From CAYSFW01 sp964620675 (GTDB lineage: Bacteria > Pseudomonadota > Gammaproteobacteria > UWMA-0217): a stretch of 42,722 bases of DNA. This document shows, piece after piece, positions 22,977-31,317 of this stretch (positions are counted from its first letter, which is position 1; every line of letters begins with the position of its first letter). The notes beneath the pieces were generated by a model. That model did no database searches and was not told the origin of the DNA. It worked only from the letters and a program-made list of their open reading frames with translations. The stretch is taken from positions 1-42,722 of the forward strand of contig CAZUJU010000027.1 in the NCBI GenBank assembly GCA_964620675.1, read 5' to 3'. A program made the position numbers and the translations under genes.

Positions 22977-24859
22977 ACCACCCAACTCACGGCAACGAAG
23001 CCGCACCGATTCGCGTTCTGGTAGCGGACGACGAGGTCGCCATTCGCGACAGCTATCGCGAAATCCTGCAGCCACCCGAAACGACGCAAGCCAGCACCGG
23101 GTTGCAAGACATGCGCGCACGGCTGTTCGGCAACGCTCGCCCGGCCCTCGCCCGCGAGCGCTTCGATCTGGTCTACTGCAGCGGCGCGGAGGAAGCCGTG
23201 CAGGCCGTACGCGACGCCCGCGCCGCGGGCCGTCCGTTCGCCCTCGCGTTTCTCGACATGCGCATGCCACCGGGACCGGACGGTGTCTGGGCCGCGATCC
23301 GGATCCGCGAACTCGAACCCCGGCTCGACATCGTCGTCGCCACCGCCTATTCCGACCTCGATCCCGATGAGATCGCACACAAGGTTCCGCCGAGCGGAAG
23401 TTTGTTCTACTTGCAAAAGCCGTTTCATCCTCACGAAGTGCGCCAACTCGCGGGGGCGCTGGGCCGGCGTCGGGTCGCCGAGGACCGGATTCGCCAGCTC
23501 GCCTATTTCGACGAAATCACCGGCCTACCCAATCGCGCGCTGTTTAAGGAACGGCTCGGTCAGGCCTTGTTGCTCGCGCGGCGCAATCAGCGTCATCTCG
23601 CGGTGTTGTTCCTCGATCTCGACAACTTCAAACGCATTAACGACACCCTCGGCCATTCGACCGGTGACCTGCTGCTGAGTGAGGTCGCCAAACGTCTGTT
23701 GCTGAATCTGCGCACCAGCGATGCGATCGCGCAAGGCCGGCCGGAACCGGACCACGAGGATCTGGCCCGGCTCGGTGGCGACGAATTCACGGTACTCCTG
23801 GCCGAGATCGCCCAGGCAACCGACGCCGCGGTCGTCGCGCAGCGGATCGTCGAAGCCCTCGGCAAGCCGATCGAACTCGCCGGTCACGAGATCACCGTCA
23901 CGACCAGCATCGGAATCGCGGTCTACCCCGATGACGGTCAGGACGTCGAAACCTTGATCAAGAATGCCGACATGGCGATGTACTTCGCCAAGCGCGAGGG
24001 GCGCAACGCCTTTCAGTTCTACAACGAGAGCATGAATACCGCGGCGCTCAAGCGCATGACGCTCGAAAAGCACCTGCGCCGCGCCCTCGAACGCGGCGAA
24101 TTCTCGCTGCACTACCAACCGCAAATGGAGGTCAAGTCGGGCCGAATCTCCGGCGCCGAGGCGCTGTTGCGCTGGAACAACAGCGAGCTGGGGTCGATCT
24201 CGCCCGCGGAGTTCATCCCGCTCGCGGAGGAAACCGGCCTGATCCTGCCGATCGGGGAATGGGTGCTGCGCACCGCCTGCGCCCAGGCCAAGGCCTGGCA
24301 TGACGCGGGCGTCGCGCTGCCCCGCGTCGCCGTGAATGTCTCGGTGCGCCAATTCGCCCAGGCCGGGTTTGCGAAGCTGGTCAAGGAGATCCTGGATGAA
24401 ACCGGGCTGATACCGGCGACCTTGGAACTGGAAATCACCGAGAGCGTGATCATGAAAGATGGCGATGCGGCGCTGAATACCCTGCGCGAACTCAAGGCCG
24501 TCGGCGTACAACTCGCCATCGACGACTTCGGCACCGGCTATTCGAGTCTCGCCTATCTCAAACAATTCCCGATCGACCGGCTCAAGATCGACCGAACTTT
24601 CGTCTCGGCGATCAACGTCGATGCGCGCGACCGTGCGATCGCGGCGGCGGTGATCGCGATGGCCGAGAGCATGAACCTGAGCGTCACCGCGGAAGGGGTC
24701 GAAACCGAGGGTCAACTGAGCTTCCTCGAATCGCGTCATTGCCACGAGGCCCAAGGCTATCTACTCAGTCGCCCCCTGCCATCGACTGAGGCCGGGGCGT
24801 TTCTGAGTCAGGACAGTAACCCGGCGGCAGCGTTCCCCACCCGTGCCGCCTCCGGGTAA
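22973..24859 (+). CDS. Response regulator with GGDEF and EAL domains
   Basis: This is a 628-residue cytoplasmic protein. A receiver domain (about 13-165) has acidic pair D19-D20, phospho-acceptor D95 in L-D-M-R-M-P and K149 in Q-K-P-F. It is longer than usual, with about 30 extra residues between the first helix and the second strand (about 32-65). A diguanylate cyclase domain follows with an intact G-G-D-E-F at 268-272 and no RxxD inhibitory site just before it. An EAL phosphodiesterase domain comes last, with E-A-L-L at 396-399, D-D-F-G-T-G-Y-S-S and E-G-V-E. Both active sites look complete, so it may make or degrade cyclic di-GMP. It overlaps the CHASE4 kinase gene by 4 nt. Confidence 0.94.
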   Translation: MNHPTHGNEAAPIRVLVADDEVAIRDSYREILQPPETTQASTGLQDMRARLFGNARPALARERFDLVYCSGAEEAVQAVRDARAAGRPFALAFLDMRMPPGPDGVWAAIRIRELEPRLDIVVATAYSDLDPDEIAHKVPPSGSLFYLQKPFHPHEVRQLAGALGRRRVAEDRIRQLAYFDEITGLPNRALFKERLGQALLLARRNQRHLAVLFLDLDNFKRINDTLGHSTGDLLLSEVAKRLLLNLRTSDAIAQGRPEPDHEDLARLGGDEFTVLLAEIAQATDAAVVAQRIVEALGKPIELAGHEITVTTSIGIAVYPDDGQDVETLIKNADMAMYFAKREGRNAFQFYNESMNTAALKRMTLEKHLRRALERGEFSLHYQPQMEVKSGRISGAEALLRWNNSELGSISPAEFIPLAEETGLILPIGEWVLRTACAQAKAWHDAGVALPRVAVNVSVRQFAQAGFAKLVKEILDETGLIPATLELEITESVIMKDGDAALNTLRELKAVGVQLAIDDFGTGYSSLAYLKQFPIDRLKIDRTFVSAINVDARDRAIAAAVIAMAESMNLSVTAEGVETEGQLSFLESRHCHEAQGYLLSRPLPSTEAGAFLSQDSNPAAAFPTRAASG

Positions 24860-24913
24860 ACCCTCGCGTGCGTGTTACCATGCGCGCCTCCATCAGAACG
24901 GGCGCGGCGCGCA

Positions 24914-25792
24914 ATGGACCTCTGGACCCATCTCGGTCAGGCGATTCAGACCGCGACCGGTGAACCCTTCAATCTGCTCGCCCGGCGCGGTGCGGGCGGC
25001 GGCTGCATCAACGAAGGCTGGCATCTCGAAGGAGCCCGGCAACGCTATTTCGTCAAGCTGAACGCGGCCGCGCAAGCCGAGATGTTCGCGGCCGAAGCCG
25101 ACGGCTTGCGGGAACTGCGCAACTCAGCGGCTTTGACCGTACCGGCGCCGGTTTGCCACGGCGCCTTCGCCAACCATAGCTATCTCGTACTGGAGCATCT
25201 CGACCTGAGCGGTCGCGCCGATCCGGTGCTCCTCGGGCACGCGCTTGCGATGCTGCATCACCAAACCGCGCCTGCGTTTGGCTGGTATCGCGACAACACC
25301 CTCGGTACTACCCCGCAAGCGAATCGCTGGAACACGGATTGGCCGCTGTTCTGGCGCGACCGGCGCCTCGGCGCCCAGCTTGAACTGGCCCGTCGCAATG
25401 CCGCGCCGCGGCGGCTGCTGGAACGTGGCGAACGCTTGCGCGCGGACTGTGCGACCCTGTTCGCCGGTCACACGGTCACCCCCGCGCTGCTGCACGGCGA
25501 CCTCTGGAGCGGTAACTGGGGCTTTACCCGCGACGGTTCACCCGCCGTCTTCGACCCGGCCGTTTACTACGGCGACCACGAGGCCGACCTCGCAATGATG
25601 GAGCTATTCGGCCACCCGGGCGCAGATTTTTTCGCCGCTTACGGCGAGCGGCGACCGATCGATCCCGGGTATACCGTACGCAAAGGTTTCTATAATCTTT
25701 ACCATATCCTCAATCACTTCAATCTGTTTGGCGGGGGTTACGCCAATCAGGCCGAGCGCACGATCGACCGGCTGCTCGCCGAAGTGCATTGA
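24914..25792 (+). CDS. Fructosamine kinase / ketosamine-3-kinase family protein
   Basis: This 292-residue protein has a kinase-like fold of the aminoglycoside-phosphotransferase type. Lys48 (F-V-K-L-N) is the likely ATP-binding Lys, E62 the partner Glu, H-G-D-L-W-S-G-N at 194-201 the catalytic loop and D214 (F-D-P-A) the metal-binding Asp. H-G-D-L-W-x-G-N marks the fructosamine kinase family, which phosphorylates sugars attached to protein amines so that they are released. The start is ATG 24914; the longer frame to 24872 adds 14 unlikely residues. It lies 54 nt after the c-di-GMP gene and 31 nt before the duplicated membrane protein gene, possibly co-transcribed with the latter. Confidence 0.92.
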   Translation: MDLWTHLGQAIQTATGEPFNLLARRGAGGGCINEGWHLEGARQRYFVKLNAAAQAEMFAAEADGLRELRNSAALTVPAPVCHGAFANHSYLVLEHLDLSGRADPVLLGHALAMLHHQTAPAFGWYRDNTLGTTPQANRWNTDWPLFWRDRRLGAQLELARRNAAPRRLLERGERLRADCATLFAGHTVTPALLHGDLWSGNWGFTRDGSPAVFDPAVYYGDHEADLAMMELFGHPGADFFAAYGERRPIDPGYTVRKGFYNLYHILNHFNLFGGGYANQAERTIDRLLAEVH

Positions 25793-25823
25793 TCCCGTCC
25801 GATGGCTGAACAGAAGAACCGCT

Positions 25824-28800
25824 ATGCCTCGAATATGGCTCGCCCGGCTGACCGCATTCCTGATCGTGCTGGGCACGCCGTTACACGCGGCGCTTGATCC
25901 ACAAACTCTACCCGAGACACTCAAACCGTGGGTGAACTGGGTGCTGCACGATACGCCGACCGCGCGCTGCACCCCATTCTGGCAAGCGCAGCAACCGGCC
26001 CGCTGCGCCTGGCCGGGACCCTTGCAGGTCAGCGTTGGTACCAGCGGCGGGCGCTTTACGCAGACTTGGCAGACCGAGGCCGAGACCTGGATTCCGCTCC
26101 CCGGCAGCGCCGAGCGTTGGCCGCAAACCGTCACGCTCGACAAGCAACCGGCCACCGTGGTGTCGCGCGCGGGTCGGCCAATGTTGCGCATGCCCGCGGG
26201 CCAATCGCAAATCACCGGCGAGTGGCTTTGGTCGACACCGCCCGAGGCGCTGGAGATTCCCGCGGAGGTCGGGCTGATCGCACTGGAGGTCAATGGCACC
26301 GCGGTCGCGCGGCCCTACCTCGACGGTGCCGGGCGGCTCTGGCTGCGCGCGGTCGACGCGGATGCGACCAGCGGTGCGGAGAGCCCGCTCGAACTCAAGG
26401 TGCACCGCAAGCTGATCGACGACATCCCGCTGCGGCTCGAAACCCGGATCGCCCTCCGCGCCGCGGGCACCGCACGCGAGCTCAGGTTGCCGAACCCGCT
26501 CCCGGCAGACGCCGTCGCGTTGGCGCTCGAAAGCCCGCTGCCCGCGCGCCTCAACGCCGACGGCAGCCTCAGTCTGCAACTGCGCCCCGGCGAATGGACC
26601 ATTACCCTGGTGACCCGCTTTCCCACGCCGCCGACGCAACTCACCGCGAGCCGCGCCGACACCCCGTGGCCAGGGTTCGAAATCTGGAGCTACGAGGCCG
26701 TTCCACAGCTGCGCCTGGCGGAGCTTGACGGCGCGGCAGCGGTGGACCCGGCCGGCGCTGGCGTGCCAGACGACTGGCGCGCATTGCCCGCGTACCGGCT
26801 CGATCCGGATACGGTGCTCACGCTCAAAACTCGACAACGCGGACTCGGAGCGCGCTTCGCAGCCCAGATCGAGTTGCGCCGCGAACTCTGGCTGGACTTT
26901 AACGGCGCTGGCTATAGCCTGCGCGACCATCTCAGCGGAACCCTGGGCGCGGACGACTGGCGCCTGAGCGCACTGCCGCCACTCGAACTCGGCCGCGCCG
27001 CGTTGCACGGCGTCGCGCTGGCGCCAACCCAAGCCGCGGCGGAGCCTGGCGTCGGTTTCGAACTGCGTGGGGACCCGCTCGACCTCATCGCCGACGGGCG
27101 CCTGCGCGGCGATGGCGCCCGCCTGCCGGTTTCCGGCTGGCAAGCGCGGTTGCAGGCGGTCACTACCGAACTCCATCTGCCCCCCGGCTGGACCCTGCTC
27201 CACGTCACCGGGACCGACAACCTACCCAACACCTGGCTCACGCGCTGGTCCTTGCTCGACCTCTTTCTGGTCCTGCTGACCGCGCTCGCGATTGGACGCT
27301 TCTGGAGCTGGCCGTGGGCGCTGGCGGCCTTGGTCGGGCTGGCACTGGTATGGCACGAACCGGGCGCGCCGCGGTGGACCTGGATCAACCTGATCGCCGC
27401 GACCGCGCTGCTCACGCTGCTCCCCGGTGGCCAGTTGCGGCGGTGGTCGGGGTGGTACCGCACTTTGAGTTGGGCCGCGTTGCTGGTGATCGCGGTGCCG
27501 TTTTTCGTCCAGCAGGCGCGGCTCGCGTTGCATCCTCAACTTGAGGCGCCCATCGCGGCCGAGCGCCTCGACCCGCTCGACCACCTGGCGCATCGCGCCG
27601 AGTCACTCGCGATGGCGCCGGCATTCGATGCCGCGGCCGTCGCCGTGGCGCCACGCACCAAGGCCTTGCCCTCGCGCAGCGAACTCCCGAGTGCGCCACT
27701 CAGCTACGATCCCGACCGCGTGATCCCGACCGGCCCCGGCATGCCGCGCTGGCGCACCGAGCCGATTCAACTGCGCTGGCAGGGACCGATCGCCGCCGAG
27801 CAGACCTTCCAGCTCTGGCTCCTGCCACCGCTCGGCAACAGCCTGCTGCGGGGCTTGAGCATCGCGCTCCTGGCCTGGTTAGCTTTGCGTCTGCTGCGGG
27901 TCCGGTTGGTCAAGCCTCTGGCCTTGCAACGCCTGCCGGCGGGCGCGACTGCGTTACTCCTGGTGTTCCTGGCGCTCCCACCGCCGGTGGGCGCAACGAG
28001 TTATCCCCCGCCCGAGTTGCTGCAAACCTTGCGTGACCGCCTGCTGACCCCGCCCGAGTGTGCGCCGGAGTGCCTGACCCTCGCCCAGTTGCTGATTGAG
28101 GCCAACGCGTCGACAATCGCGCTGCACCTGGAATTTCACGCCGCTGCGGCAACCGCGGCCCCGTTACCGGTGCGCGCGCCGGGCTGGCCTGGACTCACGC
28201 TGCAGCTCGATGGCAAACCCGCCACAGCGTTGGCGACCAGCGCCACCGGCCCGTTGTGGACCACCGTCCCTGCCGGCCGCCACGTGGTCACGCTGCAAGC
28301 GCCGGCCGCAACGTTGACGCGCCTGGAGCTTCCACTCGGGATGCCGGCGCAGTCCATCGCCAGCAAACTCAGCGGCTGGCAGTTGCATGGCGTGCACGAA
28401 GGGCGCGCGACCGAGGCGGCGTTGCTCCTGAGTCGTGCGGCGGAAACCGCGGACACGCCCCGCGCCAACGACAACGCCTTGCCGGCGTTTTTCGAAATCC
28501 ACCGTCATTTGAGCCTTGATCGTGATTGGTCGGTCACCACTGAGGTTCGCCGCGCCACGGCGGCGGGGCCGGCGGTCCGTCTTAAGGTTCCGCTGCTGCC
28601 GGGCGAGACTGTGTTGAGCGCAGATCTCATCGCGGCAGACGGAGCGGTCGAGATCACAGTTGAGGATCAGGTCACCTGGCGCTCGAGCCTCACCCGCGCC
28701 GAACAACTTTCCCTCACGGCAGCGCCGACCAGCGACTGGAGCGAAACCTGGCAGGTCGAACCGGGCATCTGGTGGCATCTCGAATTCAGCGACCTCGCGC

Positions 28801-29873
28801 CGGTCGAAGCCCGCGCGCCGCTGCTGATCTGGCGTCCCTGGCCCGGCGAAACGCTCAATCTGCGCCTCACCCGCCCCGAACCCGTGCCCGGCGCCACCCT
28901 CGCGGTCGAGCAAAGTCGTCTGACACTGACCCCGGGCAACCACTCGACCCAGGCCAGTCTCGATCTGACCCTCCGCAGCGCGCAGGGTGGACGGCACCGC
29001 ATTGCGTTGCCCGCAAACGCCGAGCTTGAGCGCGTGACCCACAACGATCGCCCATTGGCGCTCGATGCCGATGCCGGGATGGTGACGTTGCCGTTACAGG
29101 TCGGCGAGCAAAGCTTTAGCCTGGTTTGGCGCGAACCGCACGGCCTCGCGAGCGAGTTCGGGGCGCGGGCGGTCGAACTCGACGCTGCGGCGGTCAACAG
29201 CCATGTCCGCTATCAATTGCCACCGACGCGCTGGATTTTATGGACCTGGGGACCGCGCCAAGGCCCCGCGGTGATGTTTTGGGCCCTGCTCCTGGTTCTG
29301 CTGGGGGTGGCGATCGCGCTTGCTCGGATCCCGTTGACACCACTGCGCACCACCGCCTGGTTCCTGCTGCTACTCGGCTTGAGCCAGCTACCGAGTTACA
29401 CCGGACTGATCGTGGTTGCCTGGTTGCTGGCGCTCGGCGGGCGCGCGCGCAGTTCGCCCGAACGCAGCGGCTGGAGTTTCAACCTGATGCAGATCGGGCT
29501 TGCGGCGCTCACGGTCGCCGCGATCGGGACACTGTTTCTCGCAGTTCATCAAGGGCTGCTCGGCGATCCGGAGATGCATGTCGCCGGCAATTTTTCGTCG
29601 CCCACCCAGCTCAATTGGTACCAAGATCGCAGCCATGGCACCTTGGCGACGCCGGTCGTCTGGTCGGTCTCGGTCTGGTGGTACCGACTGCTGATGCTCG
29701 CCTGGGCACTATGGCTGGCCTTCGCGCTCCTGCGCTGGTTGCGTTGGGGTTGGGAATGCTACAGCACGCACCAGCTCTGGCGACCCTGGCGCGACCGCGC
29801 GCCCCCCGTGGCCACGCCGCCAACGGCCAACCCGTCGCCGCCCGCGCCTTCGCCCGGTGACAATCCAGCGTGA
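25824..29873 (+). CDS. Very large duplicated membrane protein of unknown function
   Basis: I do not recognise a family. The 1349-residue product appears to hold two diverged copies of one unit, offset by about 680-700 residues. Each copy has a signal-like hydrophobic stretch (about 8-23 and 705-722), an L-P-E-T-L-K or E-L-L-Q-T-L-R segment, and a nearby Cys pair. Beta-rich extracytoplasmic parts follow (L-D-x-x-P-A-T near 103 and 794, x-H-R near 191 and 891), then a membrane block (about 472-569 plus 675-695; 1148-1312). Pro-rich residues end the protein. ATG 25824 starts it; the signal peptide supports this. The mature domains should lie in the periplasm. It follows the fructosamine-kinase-like gene by 31 nt. 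Confidence 0.8.
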   Translation: MPRIWLARLTAFLIVLGTPLHAALDPQTLPETLKPWVNWVLHDTPTARCTPFWQAQQPARCAWPGPLQVSVGTSGGRFTQTWQTEAETWIPLPGSAERWPQTVTLDKQPATVVSRAGRPMLRMPAGQSQITGEWLWSTPPEALEIPAEVGLIALEVNGTAVARPYLDGAGRLWLRAVDADATSGAESPLELKVHRKLIDDIPLRLETRIALRAAGTARELRLPNPLPADAVALALESPLPARLNADGSLSLQLRPGEWTITLVTRFPTPPTQLTASRADTPWPGFEIWSYEAVPQLRLAELDGAAAVDPAGAGVPDDWRALPAYRLDPDTVLTLKTRQRGLGARFAAQIELRRELWLDFNGAGYSLRDHLSGTLGADDWRLSALPPLELGRAALHGVALAPTQAAAEPGVGFELRGDPLDLIADGRLRGDGARLPVSGWQARLQAVTTELHLPPGWTLLHVTGTDNLPNTWLTRWSLLDLFLVLLTALAIGRFWSWPWALAALVGLALVWHEPGAPRWTWINLIAATALLTLLPGGQLRRWSGWYRTLSWAALLVIAVPFFVQQARLALHPQLEAPIAAERLDPLDHLAHRAESLAMAPAFDAAAVAVAPRTKALPSRSELPSAPLSYDPDRVIPTGPGMPRWRTEPIQLRWQGPIAAEQTFQLWLLPPLGNSLLRGLSIALLAWLALRLLRVRLVKPLALQRLPAGATALLLVFLALPPPVGATSYPPPELLQTLRDRLLTPPECAPECLTLAQLLIEANASTIALHLEFHAAAATAAPLPVRAPGWPGLTLQLDGKPATALATSATGPLWTTVPAGRHVVTLQAPAATLTRLELPLGMPAQSIASKLSGWQLHGVHEGRATEAALLLSRAAETADTPRANDNALPAFFEIHRHLSLDRDWSVTTEVRRATAAGPAVRLKVPLLPGETVLSADLIAADGAVEITVEDQVTWRSSLTRAEQLSLTAAPTSDWSETWQVEPGIWWHLEFSDLAPVEARAPLLIWRPWPGETLNLRLTRPEPVPGATLAVEQSRLTLTPGNHSTQASLDLTLRSAQGGRHRIALPANAELERVTHNDRPLALDADAGMVTLPLQVGEQSFSLVWREPHGLASEFGARAVELDAAAVNSHVRYQLPPTRWILWTWGPRQGPAVMFWALLLVLLGVAIALARIPLTPLRTTAWFLLLLGLSQLPSYTGLIVVAWLLALGGRARSSPERSGWSFNLMQIGLAALTVAAIGTLFLAVHQGLLGDPEMHVAGNFSSPTQLNWYQDRSHGTLATPVVWSVSVWWYRLLMLAWALWLAFALLRWLRWGWECYSTHQLWRPWRDRAPPVATPPTANPSPPAPSPGDNPA

Positions 29874-30346
29874 TCGGCGCCGCAATGACGGCGATTTCGC
29901 GTCACGATCCCGCGCCAAAGCGAAACCGCACCAACTCACGGACCATTCACCGCCCGCAGGATGCAAAACGCCGGACTCGATCCGTATCGGCACGCGGTTG
30001 CGGTACCGTCATGGTTTCAGCGGGCATTCAGGTCGGCGCGCCTAGACTGTTTCCATCGCGCGAGTGCGATCGTGCCAAATCGCCACATAGCGCCGGTGGC
30101 GGCGGTCATTGAGGACTGCGCTGTCACAAAGTGAACGAGGGATGCAGTGCAAGCCAATGCCGGGCGAGAAAGCGCAAGTTAAAGGCAGTAAATGAGCATT
30201 TTGAACGAGGTTTTTTACGTCGCGATGCGCCCTTTAGCCCTTGGTGACACAGCGGTACGAGGCAGCATACGCCAGACGTGAACGCCGTGATCATCGCAAA
30301 GGTTTTCGGTAGCGAGCACCCCCCCATTTATCGCTAGAATAGACGC
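29874..30346. other. Intergenic region with a palindromic element
   Basis: No gene is evident in these 473 bases. They contain the second palindromic element (30120-30253) and a TAGAAT sequence at 30335-30340, six bases before the PepSY start codon. If TAGAAT is a -10, the transcript would start at or next to the ATG and be leaderless; no good -35 is visible. Confidence 0.5.
30120..30253. repeat. Long imperfect palindrome, copy 2 of a dispersed element
   Basis: The ends GCTGTCACAAAG (from 30120) and the complement of GGTGACACAGC (to 30253) are an imperfect inverted repeat centred near 30186. Inside, GGGATGCAGTGCAAG starts at 30139 and GCGATGCGCCC ends at 30232. These sub-ends match the element at 14123-14196, while the cores differ. 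Confidence 0.65.
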
Positions 30347-30631
30347 ATGAACATTCGAGTCTGGTTTTTGATCGCCGCCGTCGGCCTGCTGTTGCCGACC
30401 CTGCTCGCCGCGCAAGCTGGCGGCGATCGCGGCGCGCGCGACGGCGACAATCGCAGTCGCGATCACGCCGCCCGCATCGCGCGCGAACGTGCGGGCAACG
30501 GTCGGGTGCTTGAGGTGCGCCCGGAACAGCGCGACGACGGTCACTCCGACTACCGCGTCAAGATCCTGCGCAACGATGGCCGGGTCCAGATCCTGGACGT
30601 GGACGGCGCGTCGGGTGAGGTGCGTGACTGA
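30347..30631 (+). CDS. Small exported PepSY-like protein
   Basis: This 94-residue protein has a signal peptide (about 1-22), a charged linker rich in Arg and Asp, and a single PepSY-like unit from about 53 to the end (V-L-E-V-R-P ... Y-R-V-K-I-L ... I-L-D-V-D-G-A-S-G-E-V). Small PepSY proteins are commonly encoded next to PhoP/PhoQ-like systems and may modulate the sensor in the periplasm. The stop overlaps the response regulator ATG by one base (TGATG), so translation is coupled. A TAGAAT lies directly upstream. Confidence 0.85.
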   Translation: MNIRVWFLIAAVGLLLPTLLAAQAGGDRGARDGDNRSRDHAARIARERAGNGRVLEVRPEQRDDGHSDYRVKILRNDGRVQILDVDGASGEVRD

Positions 30632-31317
30632 TGCGGGTGTTGATCATCGAAGACGAGCCTTCGCTGCGCACCCAGCTCGCCGCGGCCCTGGAAGCGCAGG
30701 GCTATGTGGCCGACACCGCGGGCAACGGTCGCGACGGAAGCTGGGCGGCACGCGAATTGCCACTCGACGCGGCGATCATCGATCTCGGCCTGCCCGACGG
30801 CGATGGTTTGCAGATCATTCGCGAGCTGCGCGCCGCCGGACGCGACTTCCCGGTCCTGATTCTGACCGCGCGCGACCGCTGGCAGGACAAGGTCACCGGC
30901 CTCGAGACCGGCGCTGACGATTACCTCACCAAGCCGTTTCAATTGGAGGAGTTGCTCGCGCGCCTGCGTGCCCTGATCCGTCGCAGTGGGCGCTGGAGCC
31001 AATCGGTGCTGGCCAGCGGCCCGTTCGTACTTGACCCGCAATCGCAACATCTCTCCGCCGATGGCCAAGCAGTCGAACTCACCGCCTACGAGTACCGCCT
31101 GCTGGAGTACCTGATCCTGCATGCCGGCGAAGTGCTGTCCAAATCAACCCTGGTCGATCACCTTTACGCCGAGGCCGACGAGCGCGACAGCAACGTCATC
31201 GAGGTCTTTATCCGACGCCTGCGCCAGAAACTCGATCCTGCCGAAACCCTACAACCGATCGAGACCCTGCGCGGTCGCGGCTATCGCTGGCGGCTCCCGC
31301 GTCACGCCGGGCAATGA
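30631..31317 (+). CDS. OmpR/PhoP-family response regulator
   Basis: This 228-residue two-domain regulator has a receiver with E7-D8, phospho-acceptor D51, T79 and K101. An OmpR-type winged helix (about 125-225) follows, with T-A-Y-E-Y-R-L-L-E-Y-L near 151-161 and R-G-R-G-Y-R-W near the end. It resembles PhoP or QseB. It overlaps the PepSY gene by one base and the kinase gene by four. The target genes are unknown; in relatives such systems respond to divalent cations, peptides or envelope stress. Confidence 0.94.
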   Translation: MRVLIIEDEPSLRTQLAAALEAQGYVADTAGNGRDGSWAARELPLDAAIIDLGLPDGDGLQIIRELRAAGRDFPVLILTARDRWQDKVTGLETGADDYLTKPFQLEELLARLRALIRRSGRWSQSVLASGPFVLDPQSQHLSADGQAVELTAYEYRLLEYLILHAGEVLSKSTLVDHLYAEADERDSNVIEVFIRRLRQKLDPAETLQPIETLRGRGYRWRLPRHAGQ

